From the NCBI RefSeq assembly GCF_036898095.1, contig NC_090768.1, forward strand, positions 49,543,547 to 49,607,546: a DNA stretch of 64,000 nt. Direction: 5' to 3'. The stretch comes from Palaemon carinicauda. Lineage: Eukaryota; Arthropoda; Malacostraca; Decapoda; Palaemonidae. The position numbers and the translations under genes were made by a program. Positions within the stretch are counted from its first letter, which is position 1. The number at the start of each line of letters is the position of its first letter. A model generated the notes under the pieces. That model ran no database searches. It worked only from the letters and a program-made list of their open reading frames with translations, and had not been told where the DNA came from. This document shows positions 54,503-64,000 of this stretch, in pieces.

Positions 54503-54672
54503 TTTTAAAATATTTAACTTAGCCGGTGAATATATAATAGCTGCAACTCTGTTGCTCGACAGACACATACAATAAAAACTCGCCAGCGATCGCTATACAG
54601 GTTGCGGGTGTGCCCACCAGCGCCAACTGTCGGCCAGATACCACTCTCGATGTAAAAAAAAGACTCAATTTC
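54503..54672 (+). repeat. left terminal repeat of A4
   Basis: ttttaaaatatttaactt then ccggtgaatatataatag and the inverted repeat body, complementary to 60745-60895. Confidence 0.9.
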
Positions 54673-55904
54673 TTCTCTGTCGACGTGTCGACAAGACGTA
54701 CTTTTACTCGCTGTAGAACCTGGAGTTTTTCCCATCATATTTGGTGAAGTACTTTAATTTGGTTTGAGCTTTCGCAGTGCAGGTGTTTTATCTTCATCTT
54801 AAATCTTGAACTCGTTTTTGGATAGATTTAATTTTTTGATGACAAAGAGAGTATGGACTTTCTTTGACTTTTAAATGGCCGACCCTTCCCTTAGACGGAA
54901 GTGTGTTTAGGCTTTTAGCAATTATCTTATCACGTTATAAATTAATTATAGATTTTCCTCTATATATTTTATATCTCACCGCCTTTATTAGGCCTCTTCG
55001 ATTAACTTTCCATTTATAATAAACATAAAAATAAATTTTAATGATTTGTTTATATGCGACCTTCCTGAGAGTAGGCGGTCCTAACTTGGAAACTGAAGTT
55101 AAACAACGTTGAGCCCTTTCAATTGTTAATAGCTTTTAAAGAGCTAATGATTTAAAACTTTTTAAATGAATATTTTTTAATAGATATTTTATGAAAGATT
55201 TTCTTTGAATAGTCTTCGTACTGTTTCAAAGATGAACTAACGTTTAGTTTATTTATGCTACGCAGTTTGCGCTCTATCGTTACGATAGAGAGAGAGAGTA
55301 TCACGGTTTCACTTTGCAGAAAGAGTAAATCGATTCTGACGTTTTGTTCATTCTTCTTTCAAAGCTTAAATGTTTTAAATTATATTTTAAAGGAACTTTT
55401 TAATTGAAAAACCTTTCAGTTTTTTTTTCCTTTGGTCAAATAACATGTTTTTTTGACGAAACGTAAGTGGGCTCTTCTCTTGAGTGCGTAATCAAGAGAG
55501 AGAGAGAGAGAGAGAGATAGAGACGGAGGGAGAGAGAGGGGAGAAAACGTTCCGTTCAAGCGGGTAACGTTGTTCTCGAGTTATCTCGTCCCTAGTCTCT
55601 GTACGGGGAGAAAGGATAAAACGTTTTTAGTTTTTTATTCTCGTCCCCAGGCAATGTACGGTGAGAGATTGAAAACGTAGTTTTGAATGAATTAGTGTTT
55701 AGTCTCTTCTCCATCCACTGAATTTTTTATCTTAAAATATGTTTACTGTTTTTGGCTGGTATTAATGTGCTTGCATTATACGACTGATTTCGCTATTACT
55801 ACCTTTTGATGAGGTTAGAATTGCGTGCTTCAGGTAGAAATCAGTAAAAGTTTCGATTTCAGTGAAATAAGTGCTAAACAGAAAATCGTAGTGATAAAGT
55901 GATA

Positions 55905-57640
55905 TTGCGCAAAGTGTTATCAGTGTTGCGACCGAGGGTTCGTCTGTTCGTGCCTGTCGTTCGCCTAGTCCGGGACCTCTTGCAAGCTCCCAAGCCCAGG
56001 GGAGAAGTAATGTCGTACGACTTATGGTTTCGAGAGGCCTTGATCAGCGAACAGACGTTCCCTCTATGGTATCGGGTGTATCTTACCAAGATCACCCCTA
56101 CCATAAGGCGAGAGAGACGTTTTTCTCCTCGTCATCCGAAGGCTTTTCGCATAAGAAACCTGAAACAAGGTTTCGAGGCCCTTAAGCGAAAGTCAGTCCT
56201 TTCAGGACAGGTCCAGCGTCCTGGTTGTAGCCATTAGGACAGCTCTGACCCTATGCAGTCATCGGAAGACTGCTCGCCGCCTAACAAAAGCGTAACACAG
56301 ACTCCAAGAGTCTTTTTGTTGGCAAGGTTTTGCGGTCACAGACGTTACCCTCGTCTCTTACCGCAACCTTTTCCGTTGATCCTAAATGGGTTGTACGGCA
56401 AGACATGCAGAATAAGCTTGCCTCCCTTATGGAAGACTATTCTGCCGATTAGTCCGTTGAGCCTAGCCGTTTATCTCATCGAGATCCTGGCTTTCAGCCA
56501 ACCTAACGTTCCTTTGTGCGTCCTGTTGACGTTGGCGTAGCTAAGTCACGTCAGTCAGGTTGTTTAGAACCACACTCGATGCGGTCTCGTGTGGTTTTTC
56601 AGCCACATTTGGACGTTAGGCCACTTGCTGATGCTCCTGTTGACGTTCAGGACGTTCGCTAACAATTGGAGTCGACTTGTTTTGACGCTGTGCGTCAACC
56701 TCCGCATTCTAGAGTTGTTTTGACTGCTCAGTCTAGGCAGTCAAAGCAGTCTCGAGTAGACGCTGTGCGTCCTCACGCACCTGTTGTTGTTGACAGTTCA
56801 CAGACTGTCAAGCAGTTACATGACGTTGCGTCCTGGTCTCTCGCACCTGTTGTTGTTGACAGTTCACAGACTGTCAAGCAGTTACATGACGTTGCGTCCT
56901 GGTCCGCTACTAATGCACCAGTGCGTGTGGACTCTGCTTGTAAAGCATTGCCACCACGGTAGGTCTCTCCCTTGCTTGAGACTCGGCTATTATCGGACAA
57001 GGTTCCTTTAGATGAGGAAGTTGCTGTTCCCCCTCCTACTGATATTCCCTTGAGGACTCTGTCAGACGGAGAGGAGCCTAAAGCTGCTTAGCCCTCTATG
57101 GACTTTAAATAAATCATGCTGATTTTTAAGGATCTTTGTCCGGATCTTTTTGTAACTGCTGCTCCTCGTTCGCCTAAACGTCAGAGCTTGCACTAGGCCT
57201 AGCTACTTCGAAGCCGTTGTTTTATAAGCTAGTGCTCTCTCGCTCTCCTAGAGAGCTTTACGTTTGCTAGGCGACTGGTTTATCACCAGGAGGAGTTTGG
57301 GGGATACAGCCTTTGCTTTCCCTTCTTTTAAACTGGCTTATAGAGCGAGAGTCTGTTATGACACGAGAGAAGTTCTCGGCTTGGGAGTTCCTGCCTCTGC
57401 CCAGATAGACTTCTCAAATCTCGTAGACTCTCCCTGGCGCCTGGCCAGGAGACGCTCCAAGATTTTACAGGTCAACTTCAAAGCTGTTTTCGAGCCTCTG
57501 AAGTTTTGCTGTACAATTATGTCCTGCATAAACAAGGCTTTCAGGGATGGCTCCAATGATCTGACAGCCACGTTCTCTGCAGAGAAAAGTCCCTCAGGGA
57601 TGGCTCCATGCTTTGGCAGCCATGTTCACTGCAGGAGTAC
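55905..57640 (+). pseudogene. gag region of A4, single module, broken
   Basis: The frame 55899-56237 (112 codons) reads VRLFVPVVRLVRDLLQ, EALISEQTFPLWYRVYL and AFRIRNLKQGFEALKRK. The module continues with VRQDMQNKLASLMEDY (about 56398), a Val/Asp/Gln-rich part and VDSSQTVKQLHDVA. The C-terminal domain (57264-57644) is the cleanest of all copies: GDTAFAFPSFKLAYRAR, REVLGLGVPASAQIDF and SNLVDSPWRLARRRS, then INKAFRDG leading into the RT region without a second gag module. Confidence 0.75.
56777..56908 (+). repeat. 66-bp in-frame tandem duplication in A4 gag
   Basis: gcacctgttgttgttgac at 56777 repeats at 56843. The unit (22 codons) encodes VVVDSSQTVKQLHDVASW twice. Confidence 0.93.
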
Positions 57641-59302
57641 GTAAGAGGCAAGTGCGCTCAATGTATTCATTGTCAAGACAAACTTCACGATGAAGTCTAC
57701 CAGGCTGTCTTGACAGCATTTATGGAAGGCGACTGGATGGTCCCTCTCGACCTTCAGGAGGCATACTTCCACATTCCTATACACCCGGATTCCAACCGTT
57801 TCTGAGGTTTGTTTACAGGAATGTGGGGTACCAGTTTCGAGCTATCGGAGATCAGAGCCTCCCTGTACTTGGACGACTGGCTTCTCAGAGCCTCTTCCAG
57901 TCATCGCTGTCTGAAGGATCTCAATTGGACTCTAGATCTGACCAAGGAATTGGGACTCCTAGTCAATTTGGAAAAGTCACAGCTGGTCCCATCCCAAACT
58001 ATTCTGTATTTAGGGATGGAGATTCACAGTCAAGTTTTTCGGGCTTTTCCGTCGGCCCCCAGAATAGATCAAGCCCTGCTCTCCATCCAGAAGATGCTGA
58101 AGAAAGAACGCTGCTCAGTCAGGCTGTGGATGAGTCTGGTAGGGACGCTGTCATCCCTGGAGCAATTTGTCTCGCTAGGAAGGCTACACCTCCGTCCTCT
58201 TCAATTCCATCTGGCTTTTCACTGGAAAAAGGACAAGACGCTAGAGGCGGTCTCGATCCCGATTTCCGAAAAGATAAAGTCTTGTCTGACTTGGTGGAAG
58301 GACAATATCAGCCTACGAGAGGGTCTTCCCCTGGCAGTTCAGATACCCAACCACGTTCTCTTCTCGGACGCATCGGACTTGGGCTGGGGCGCGACGCTGG
58401 ACGGTCGAGAATGCTCAGGTCTGTGGAACTCGAGTCAGAGGAGCATGCATATCAACAGCAAGGAGCTTTTGGCGGTTCATCTGGCCTTGATAATCTTCGA
58501 GAATCTCCTTCGAGGCAAGGTGGTGGAGGTAAACTCGGACAACACCACAGCCTTGGCGTACATTTCCAAACAGGGAGGTACCCACTCACTGACTTTGTAC
58601 GAGATCGCAAGGGACCTGCTCATCTGGTCAAAAGATCGAGGCATCTCCCTAGTAACGAGGTTCATCCAGGGCGACTTGAACGTCCTAGCAGATTGTCTCA
58701 GTCGGAAAGGTCAAGTAATTCCAACCGAATGGACCCTCCACAAGGATGTGTGCAAGAGACTTTGGACGACTTGGGGTCAACCCACCATAGATCTCTTTGC
58801 AACCTCGCTGACCAAGAGGGTTCCAATCTATTGCTCTCCAGTCCCGGACCCAGCAGCAATACATATAGATGCCTTCCTCCTAGATTGGTCACATCTAGAT
58901 CTTTACGCATTCCCACCATTCAAGATTGTCAACAAGGTACTGCAGAAATTCGCCTCTCACGAATGGACAAGGTTGACGTTAGTTGCTCCCCTCTGGCCCG
59001 CGAGAGAATGGTTCACCGAGGTACTTCGATGGCTAGTAGACGTTCCCAGAAGTCTTCCTCTAAGAGTAGACCTTCTACGTCAACCACACGTAAAGAAGGT
59101 ACACCAAAGCCTCCACGCTCTTCGTCTGACTGCCTTCAGACTATCGAAAGACTCTCGAGAGCTAGAGGCTTTTCGAAGTAGGCAGCCAGTGCGATTGCTA
59201 GAGCAAGGAGAGCGGCTACCATTAGAGTCTACCAATCGAAGTGGGAAGTTTTCCGAGACTGGTGCAAGTCAGTTTCCGTATCCTCGACCAGTACCTCTAT
59301 AG
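57640..59302 (+). pseudogene. RT, RNase H and post-RNase H domains of A4
   Basis: The RT start is visible at 57700-57805: GDWMVPLDLQEAYFHIP (motif A Asp in LDLQEAYF). A one-base loss after AACCGT (about 57800) shifts FLRFVYRNVGYQFRA to another frame. An internal deletion then removes motif B, and the frame 57809-59302 resumes with IRASLYLDDWLLRAS (catalytic DD). The rest is open for about 480 codons: thumb (RIDQALLSIQKML), RNase H (FSDASDLGWGATLDG, VNSDNTTALAYISKQGG, LNVLADCLSRKG) and the post-RNase H block (IDLFATS, LYAFPPFKIVNKVL, APLWPAREWF). It is the longest readable pol region in the window. Confidence 0.88.
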
Positions 59303-60201
59303 CCCAAATAGCTGATTTTCTATTATACCTGAGAAAAGTACGATCCCTTTCAGCTCCTACTATCAAGGGCTACAGAAGCATGTTGGCCTCGGTCTTCCGG
59401 CATAGAGGCTTAGATCTTTCCAACAATAAAGATCTGCAAGACGACCTTAAGTCTTTCGAGACCTCTAAGGAGCGTCGTTTGGCTACTCCTGGGTGGAATT
59501 TAGACGTGGTCCTAAGATTCCTCATGTCAGACAGGTTTGAGCCTTTACAGTCAGCCTCCCTGAAAGATCTCACTCTTAAGACTCTTTTCCTGGTATGCTT
59601 AGCCTCGGCTAAAAGAGTTAGTGAGCTTCATGCCTTCAGCAAGAACATCGGGTTTTCGTCAGAAAAAGCTACTTGTTCTCTGCAACTTGGTTTCCTAGCC
59701 AAAAATGAGCTACCTTCTCGTCCTTGGCCTAAATCTTTCGATATTCCTAGCTTATCGGAGATCGTAGGCAATGAATTAGAAAGAGTCTTATGCCCTGTTA
59801 GAGCTCTTAAGTTCTACTTAGCTCGTACTAAACCTTTACGAGGCCAATCTGAAACGTTATGGTGTTCGGTTAAGAAACCATCCTTGCCTATGTCAAAGAA
59901 TGCTTTGTCATATTTTATTAGATTGTTAATATGAGAAGCTCATTCACACTTGAGTGAGGAAGACCGATCTTTGCTTAAGGTTAAGACGCACGAGGTTAGA
60001 GCTGTAGCAACTTCCGTGGCCTTTAAGCAAAATAGATCTCTGCAAAGTATCATGGACGCAACCTATTGGAGAAGCAAGTCAGTGTTCGCGTCATTTTACT
60101 TGAAAGATGTCCAGTCTCTTTACGAGAACTGCTACACACTGGGACCATTCGTAGCAGCGAGTGCAGTAGTGGGTGAGGGCTCAACCACTACAATTCCCTA
60201 A
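59042..60201 (+). pseudogene. tyrosine recombinase of A4, two stop codons
   Basis: One frame runs the full length with just two interruptions: TAG at 59179-59181 (after SRARGFSK) and TGA at 59932-59934, where other copies have CGA (a CpG transition). Catalytic residues are present: SAKRVSELHAF, THEVRAVATSVAF and VFASFYLKDVQ. The N-terminal part overlaps the RNase H frame as in A1. Confidence 0.88.
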
Positions 60202-60603
60202 TTCCATACCCTTTTAATCTGTCTCTTGAAATGTTTTAATGTTGTTTTTATGGGTTGTCCGGAAGGCTAAGAAGCCTTTCGCATCCTGGTTGATTTGGCG
60301 GGTGGTCAAAGTCATTTCTTGAGAGCGCCCAGATTAGGGGTTTGATGAGGTCCTGTTGTATGGGTTGCAGCCCTTGATACTTCAGCTTCTGGGGGTCTGT
60401 CAGCATCCTAAGAGGATCGCTGGGCTCCGTAAGAAAGACGTACTTACAAGGCAGAGTAATCGTCTAAGTCGACTTCCTTACCAGGTACCAATTTATTTTG
60501 GTTTTGTTATATTGATAACTGCCAAAATGAAATCAAAAACTCTTAGCTTATACGATGTAAACATATTTAACTCTGGTCTCTACCCACCTCCTTGGGTGTG
60601 AAT

Positions 60604-60698
60604 CAGCTATTATATATTCACCGGCTAAGTTAAATATTTATAAATGATATTTTAATTATAAAATAAATTTTTGAATATACTTACCCGGTGAATATATA
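60604..60698 (+). repeat. internal complementary region of A4
   Basis: cagctattatatattcacc to aatatttataaatgata, then ttataaaataaatttttg to acttacccggtgaatata; complementary to A4's own ends. Confidence 0.92.
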
Positions 60699-60744
60699 AA
60701 TTAAACGACCCTCCCTTCCTCCCCAATAGAGACGCAGTGGGATG

Positions 60745-60945
60745 AGAAGAAATTGAGTCTTTGTTTACATCGAGAGTGGTATCTGGCCGACAGTTGGCGC
60801 TGGTGGGCACACCCGCAACCTGTATAGCGATCGCTGGCGAGTTTTTATTGTATGTGTCTGTCGAGCAACAGAGTTGCAGCTATTATATATTCACCGGGTA
60901 AGTATATTCAAAAATTTATTTTATAATTAAAATATCATTTTATTT
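60745..60945 (+). repeat. right terminal repeat of A4
   Basis: Inverted repeat body then gggtaagtatattcaaa to taaaatatcatttt. Confidence 0.9.
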
Positions 60946-61960
60946 ACTGAATAGCCTAAGACATTCACTATTTCAATCAATTGGCGACTAACAAAATTAT
61001 GATGACTATGAATGCTCAGTCCCAAGAGAATTGTGTACATGTGAGAAGCCAATGATACTGTAGCATGGCATGGGAAAAGTATCCTAAGGTTATCTTCGCT
61101 GTTGCACCATCAGTACAACTGCTTACCTCCCAGTTTGCCTTGTCATCAAGACACCAATTGATAAAGTTTTATAGAAGAAAGTCTCCACAGTGTTTGATAT
61201 CAAAATATAAATTGCTGATATGTAGGACTTGGTATCATATAGGAAATTTTTTGTGGCCGGATGTCAGCAGCCATGTGTAACATTGGTTCTCATTAATACA
61301 AACATTCTTCAAAGTCAAAGCTTCATATTTAATATCAATGTTTTCATTCAGCAATTATGGCTTGGACTTGGCTAGAGCATCACCAATAGTAATTTTAATA
61401 GAACACACACGTTCGTACTTACCACGACGATCAGTGAAGACTAGTTTCTCTCCAAAGTGATATACCAGTCTTTTCTTTAGTTTCCAAGAGGAATAGGTAC
61501 TGTCATCCATCCTTCGTGCTTGGATAAAGTTATCTTGCAGTGAAGAAAAGTTAAGGATGAAATTGTTTATGTATTCAATGATATATTTGAATGCTTTATC
61601 ATATGATTCATAAGTTGGATAGGCTGTGACTGCCCTATTTGCTGCTTCAATACTTTGTTTGCTATATTAATGGCATAATAGTTTCTCTAATATTTTGCAC
61701 CAATGTAAAAAGTTCTGGATATTTCATCATTCTACCAAGAACAATCTCATCTCGCTCTTCAGCAGTACTAAGAACTTTTCCCTGTGGGTTCTGACCTGTG
61801 CCTGAAACATTTTCTTTCTTATGTTCAACAAGTACTCTACCATCAATTTAAGCATGTCCTCGAGACATATTTTCCAGATCAAGTTATAGTGGCTACTTGC
61901 TCATCCTGTTTGTACATATAATTGTTGAACTTGTGTAATAGACAGCATGATTTATGGAAG
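60946..61960 (-). pseudogene. 5' part of the antisense decayed ORF split by A4
   Basis: On the minus strand, about 61555-61370 reads SLQDNFIQARRMDDSTY, SSWKLKKRLVYHFGEKL, FTDRRGKYERVCSIKI and DALAKSK. Further on it reads NVCINENQCYTWLLTSG. It looks like real but decayed coding sequence and lies in the same strand and order as the fragment left of A4. The start beyond 61700 is not clear. Its identity is unknown. Confidence 0.4.
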
Positions 61961-63002
61961 GAAGTGTTCAGTGTTCCTCATTTTAAATCATCTTCAGATA
62001 GTGAAAGTGCTGCATTTCTTGTGCAACATTCAGGGTAGTCATTATATCATCAATAGTTTGATTTTTTTATCACTCGAGTCTCTCCTTTACTGCTTCCAAG
62101 TGATCTAAAGCAAATAACACATTTTCTTTTTAAGATACAAAGTCTCTTCTCTGGATGTTTGTCACTCATAATGTTATTGCATTATTGTAAACTGACTTTC
62201 TATATGAACTGGTTTTGTGCTTGGCCTGAAACTTTGAAAAAATATATTGTATTGCATAAATGAACTATTCCTTTAATTTGTCTGGAAACACTAATGGTAA
62301 AATAGTATTAAAAGAAATCTTTATTTTGGACCACATACCAGGTCGCGTGTCTTTCATGTTAAAAAAACCTATTGTAGCAATGATATAAGATTGTTGCATT
62401 ATTGATTGCACTAAATGAAACATTAGTGGAAAAATAGATCTTATTTGGACATATTGATAATACAGAGGGCCTAAATAATATGACTCCTTTGTTTATACTT
62501 GTATTTTGAAGAATTTCAAAGTTGATGATATCTTCCGTAAGATGTTAATTCATACTTAAAACAGTTTTATTTTTTTTTACAACCATCCATTTTGTTATAT
62601 AGAGACCCTTAGGTAAATGAAAAATATGGTTGTAAATTGTTGGATTAGGGGAGGAATCATGCGAAAAATGTACTAACTGCTTCAGCACTATGATTGAATC
62701 GAGATAGGAGCTTGGTCCAGGAACGAAATTATACTTGTATCTCAAGGTATTTCTTTATACTATTCTTAGCAATTGCGTCAACATATTTACTTTACAGAAC
62801 AAGATTGTTTTTGGTGGTTTGTTTGAATTGTTTATGCAGTGTATGACATCATTCATGGCTTTTATGTTAGCGTGGAAGTGTTCAAGTTTTCATATCTTGT
62901 CAATCTGACACGAGTCTTTTTATAGTTTATATGACATATCTGTTTTGACGCTGTTACTGTTTTTAGAATGATGTAGTTAATTTATTCTCATCATTTATTT
63001 AT
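61961..63002. other. receptor intron, AT-rich, no gene recognised
   Basis: No element ends or domains are readable. Confidence 0.45.
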
Positions 63003-63112
63003 TTCCTTATTTCTTTTCCTCACTGGGCTATTTTTCCCTGTTGGAGCCCTTGGGCTTATAGCGTCTTGCTTTTCCAACTAGGGTTGTAGCTTGGCTAGTA
63101 ATAATAATAATA
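63003..63112 (+). mobile_element. repeat R5, tail end only
   Basis: ttcctcactgggctatttt to ccaactagggttgtagc followed by a (taa)n tail matches the last 110 bases of R1 and R3. The other end is missing, as in 5'-truncated retroposed copies. Confidence 0.8.
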
Positions 63113-63407
63113 ATCTCTTCAATTTTTATGATCTTTGATTTTTATGAAATTTTTCTAACCTTCATATGAATTCTTAGCCTTATCTAAGTCTTGATCCTTT
63201 GTGGTTAGTTTGTAGGCTTACATAGCTTATAGCTTACATTTATGGGTGTATGATGCCATTACAGTTCCAAATTTCATGATAGCTTGGGCTTGGGAGTGTA
63301 TTAAAATAAGGCAATTTATCACTTCTTTACCTTTTAAGTTTAGTACTATTTTATGATGCATGAATATATATTGTGAAGGTAATATATATTTTTATTTTAT
63401 TCCACAG
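63113..63407. other. receptor intron end
   Basis: AT-rich sequence up to the acceptor ttccacag of the kinase C-lobe exon. Confidence 0.5.
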
Positions 63408-63633
63408 AATCAACATGAGTGTGTTTGAATCATTTAGGAAAGTTGACATATATGCTTTGGGACTGGTTTTGTGGGAAGTATGTCGACGGTGTGTATCAAA
63501 TGGCATACGGGATGAATACAAGCCTCCATTTTATGATGTTGTTCCTCATGATCCTAGCTTTGATGACATGAAAAAGGTTGTGTGTATTGATCAGTACCGT
63601 CCAACAATTCCAAACAGATGGACCAGTGACCCG
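63408..63633 (+). CDS. sax: sax-like receptor exon: kinase C-lobe
   Basis: The acceptor is ttccacag at 63407 and the donor gtaagt starts at 63634. After one base of a split codon it reads 75 codons: [33 protein letters not shown], then [31 protein letters not shown] and TSDP. These are the C-lobe helices of an ALK1/ALK2-type kinase, including the subdomain IX aspartate in VDIYALG. The remaining C-terminal helices must lie in at least one further exon beyond the window. A DIRS element (A5) begins about 145 bases into the following intron. Confidence 0.95.
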
Positions 63634-63707
63634 GTAAGTGTATACATACTTGGTTTTATTCTTTTACCTTGGTCTAGATACAGTACAGGTATTTCATATT
63701 GCAGGTA

Positions 63708-63777
63708 CAGTAGGGTCCCGAATTATGCGAGAATTTGGTTGATCAATAGCCCCATATTTTGAAACGCTATACTGTAT
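63708..63777. mobile_element. possible short MITE fragment
   Basis: tacagtagggtcccgaatt to cgctatactgta is flanked by TA and has weak terminal symmetry (cagta / tactg). It abuts the start of DIRS A5, so it may be cut by it. Confidence 0.3.
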
Positions 63778-64000
63778 TTTTTTCAATATTAAACTTACCC
63801 GATGATCATATAGCTGTCAGCTCTGCTGCCCGACAGAAAAACCTACGGGCGGAATACGCCAGCGATCGCTATACAGGTGGGGGTGTACATCAACAGCGCC
63901 ATCTGTCAAGTAGGTACTCAAGTACTTGATGTCAACACAGAACCAATTTTCTCTCTGTCGTGCCACTGGCAAGACCTACTAAATACGCTGTTACTAACTG
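63778..64000 (+). mobile_element. DIRS family A element A5, left end only (cut by window)
   Basis: ttcaatattaaacttaccc and the inverted repeat body (ccagcgatcgct, caacagcgccatctgt) match the left end and leader start of A2, including gcaagacctactaaatacg. The outer extension is the left-end type, so the element is in + orientation. It starts about 145 bases after the donor of the kinase C-lobe exon. Confidence 0.88.

Larger units (their letters stand above)
54503..60945 (+). mobile_element. DIRS family A element A4, full-length, partial RT kept
   Basis: Terminal repeats 54503-54672 and 60745-60945; internal complementary region 60604-60698, all carrying a ggtgaatatataatag variant. Unlike A1-A3 it has a single gag module and keeps part of the RT (DLQEAYF and YLDDW motifs). 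RT carries a one-base loss and an internal deletion, and the recombinase has two stop codons. It is inserted in an antisense decayed ORF. The leader lacks the GACGTTC repeat found in A1-A3. Confidence 0.93.

Noticed and set aside
57823..59181. A 452-codon open frame overlapping the A4 RT/RNase H region
   Set aside because: Most of it is the alternate frame of the real RT/RNase H sequence. Only its ends belong to genes: the RT piece GYQFRA at the start and the recombinase N-terminus at the end, both covered by other entries.
61065..61280. Plus-strand 71-codon open frame right of A4
   Set aside because: The opposite strand carries the better-supported decayed coding sequence; this frame has no domain.

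Overview
The window is eukaryotic DNA, most likely from a decapod crustacean (shrimp-type). That placement is an inference from the style of the introns (AT-rich, packed with DIRS-type retrotransposons and TAA-tailed repeats), a tRNA-derived SINE and an arthropod-like receptor gene. One host gene can be read. It is the middle part of a BMP type I receptor of the ALK1/ALK2 (saxophone) class, on the + strand, as nine exons between 7100 and 63633. They encode an acidic N-terminal extension, the cysteine-rich activin-receptor ectodomain, a transmembrane helix, the GS box and most of the kinase domain. The signal-peptide exon(s) and the end of the kinase lie outside the window. About 1.64 kb of 56.5 kb is receptor coding sequence.

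Almost everything else is transposable-element sequence. Family A is a DIRS1-type element (inverted terminal repeats, an internal complementary region, gag, RT/RNase H, tyrosine recombinase). It has four full-length copies: A1 20851-27293, A2 30655-37057, A3 41255-47724 and A4 54503-60945. A fifth copy, A5, starts at about 63778 and is cut by the window end. All five are in the + orientation and sit in successive large introns of the receptor. None has an intact reverse transcriptase, but A1 keeps an uninterrupted 382-codon tyrosine-recombinase frame. A1-A3 share a duplicated gag module plus an RT deletion. A2 and A3 also share indels in the recombinase, and A3 looks like a mosaic of an A1-like 5' half and an A2-like 3' half.

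Family B is an older, decayed DIRS-like family, also in + orientation: B1 about 780-6772, B2 7317-9860, B3 about 10030-15985, and fragments at 17159-18250, 27589-28065 and perhaps 50085-50230. B1 carries a 508-bp palindrome, a 97-bp satellite, a SINE insertion and a gag-to-recombinase deletion junction.

Other elements are an I/Jockey-like LINE (28150-30654, resumed at 37058) split by A2; two opposed remnants of a second LINE family (47920-49515 and 50230-51700); a dispersed repeat of about 650 bp with a TAA tail (repeat R, six full or partial copies); a 1-kb DNA transposon with terminal inverted repeats (39559-40548); small MITEs; a Gypsy RT scrap (11866-12075); and an antisense decayed ORF split by A4 (53700-54502 / 60946-61960).

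Layout: 1-7099 is upstream element sequence (B1). The receptor ectodomain exons lie at 7100-20435, the GS-box exon at 27350-27454, and kinase exons at 38406, 39216, 51816 and 63408. Every intron longer than about 6 kb downstream of the transmembrane exon holds one family A element.
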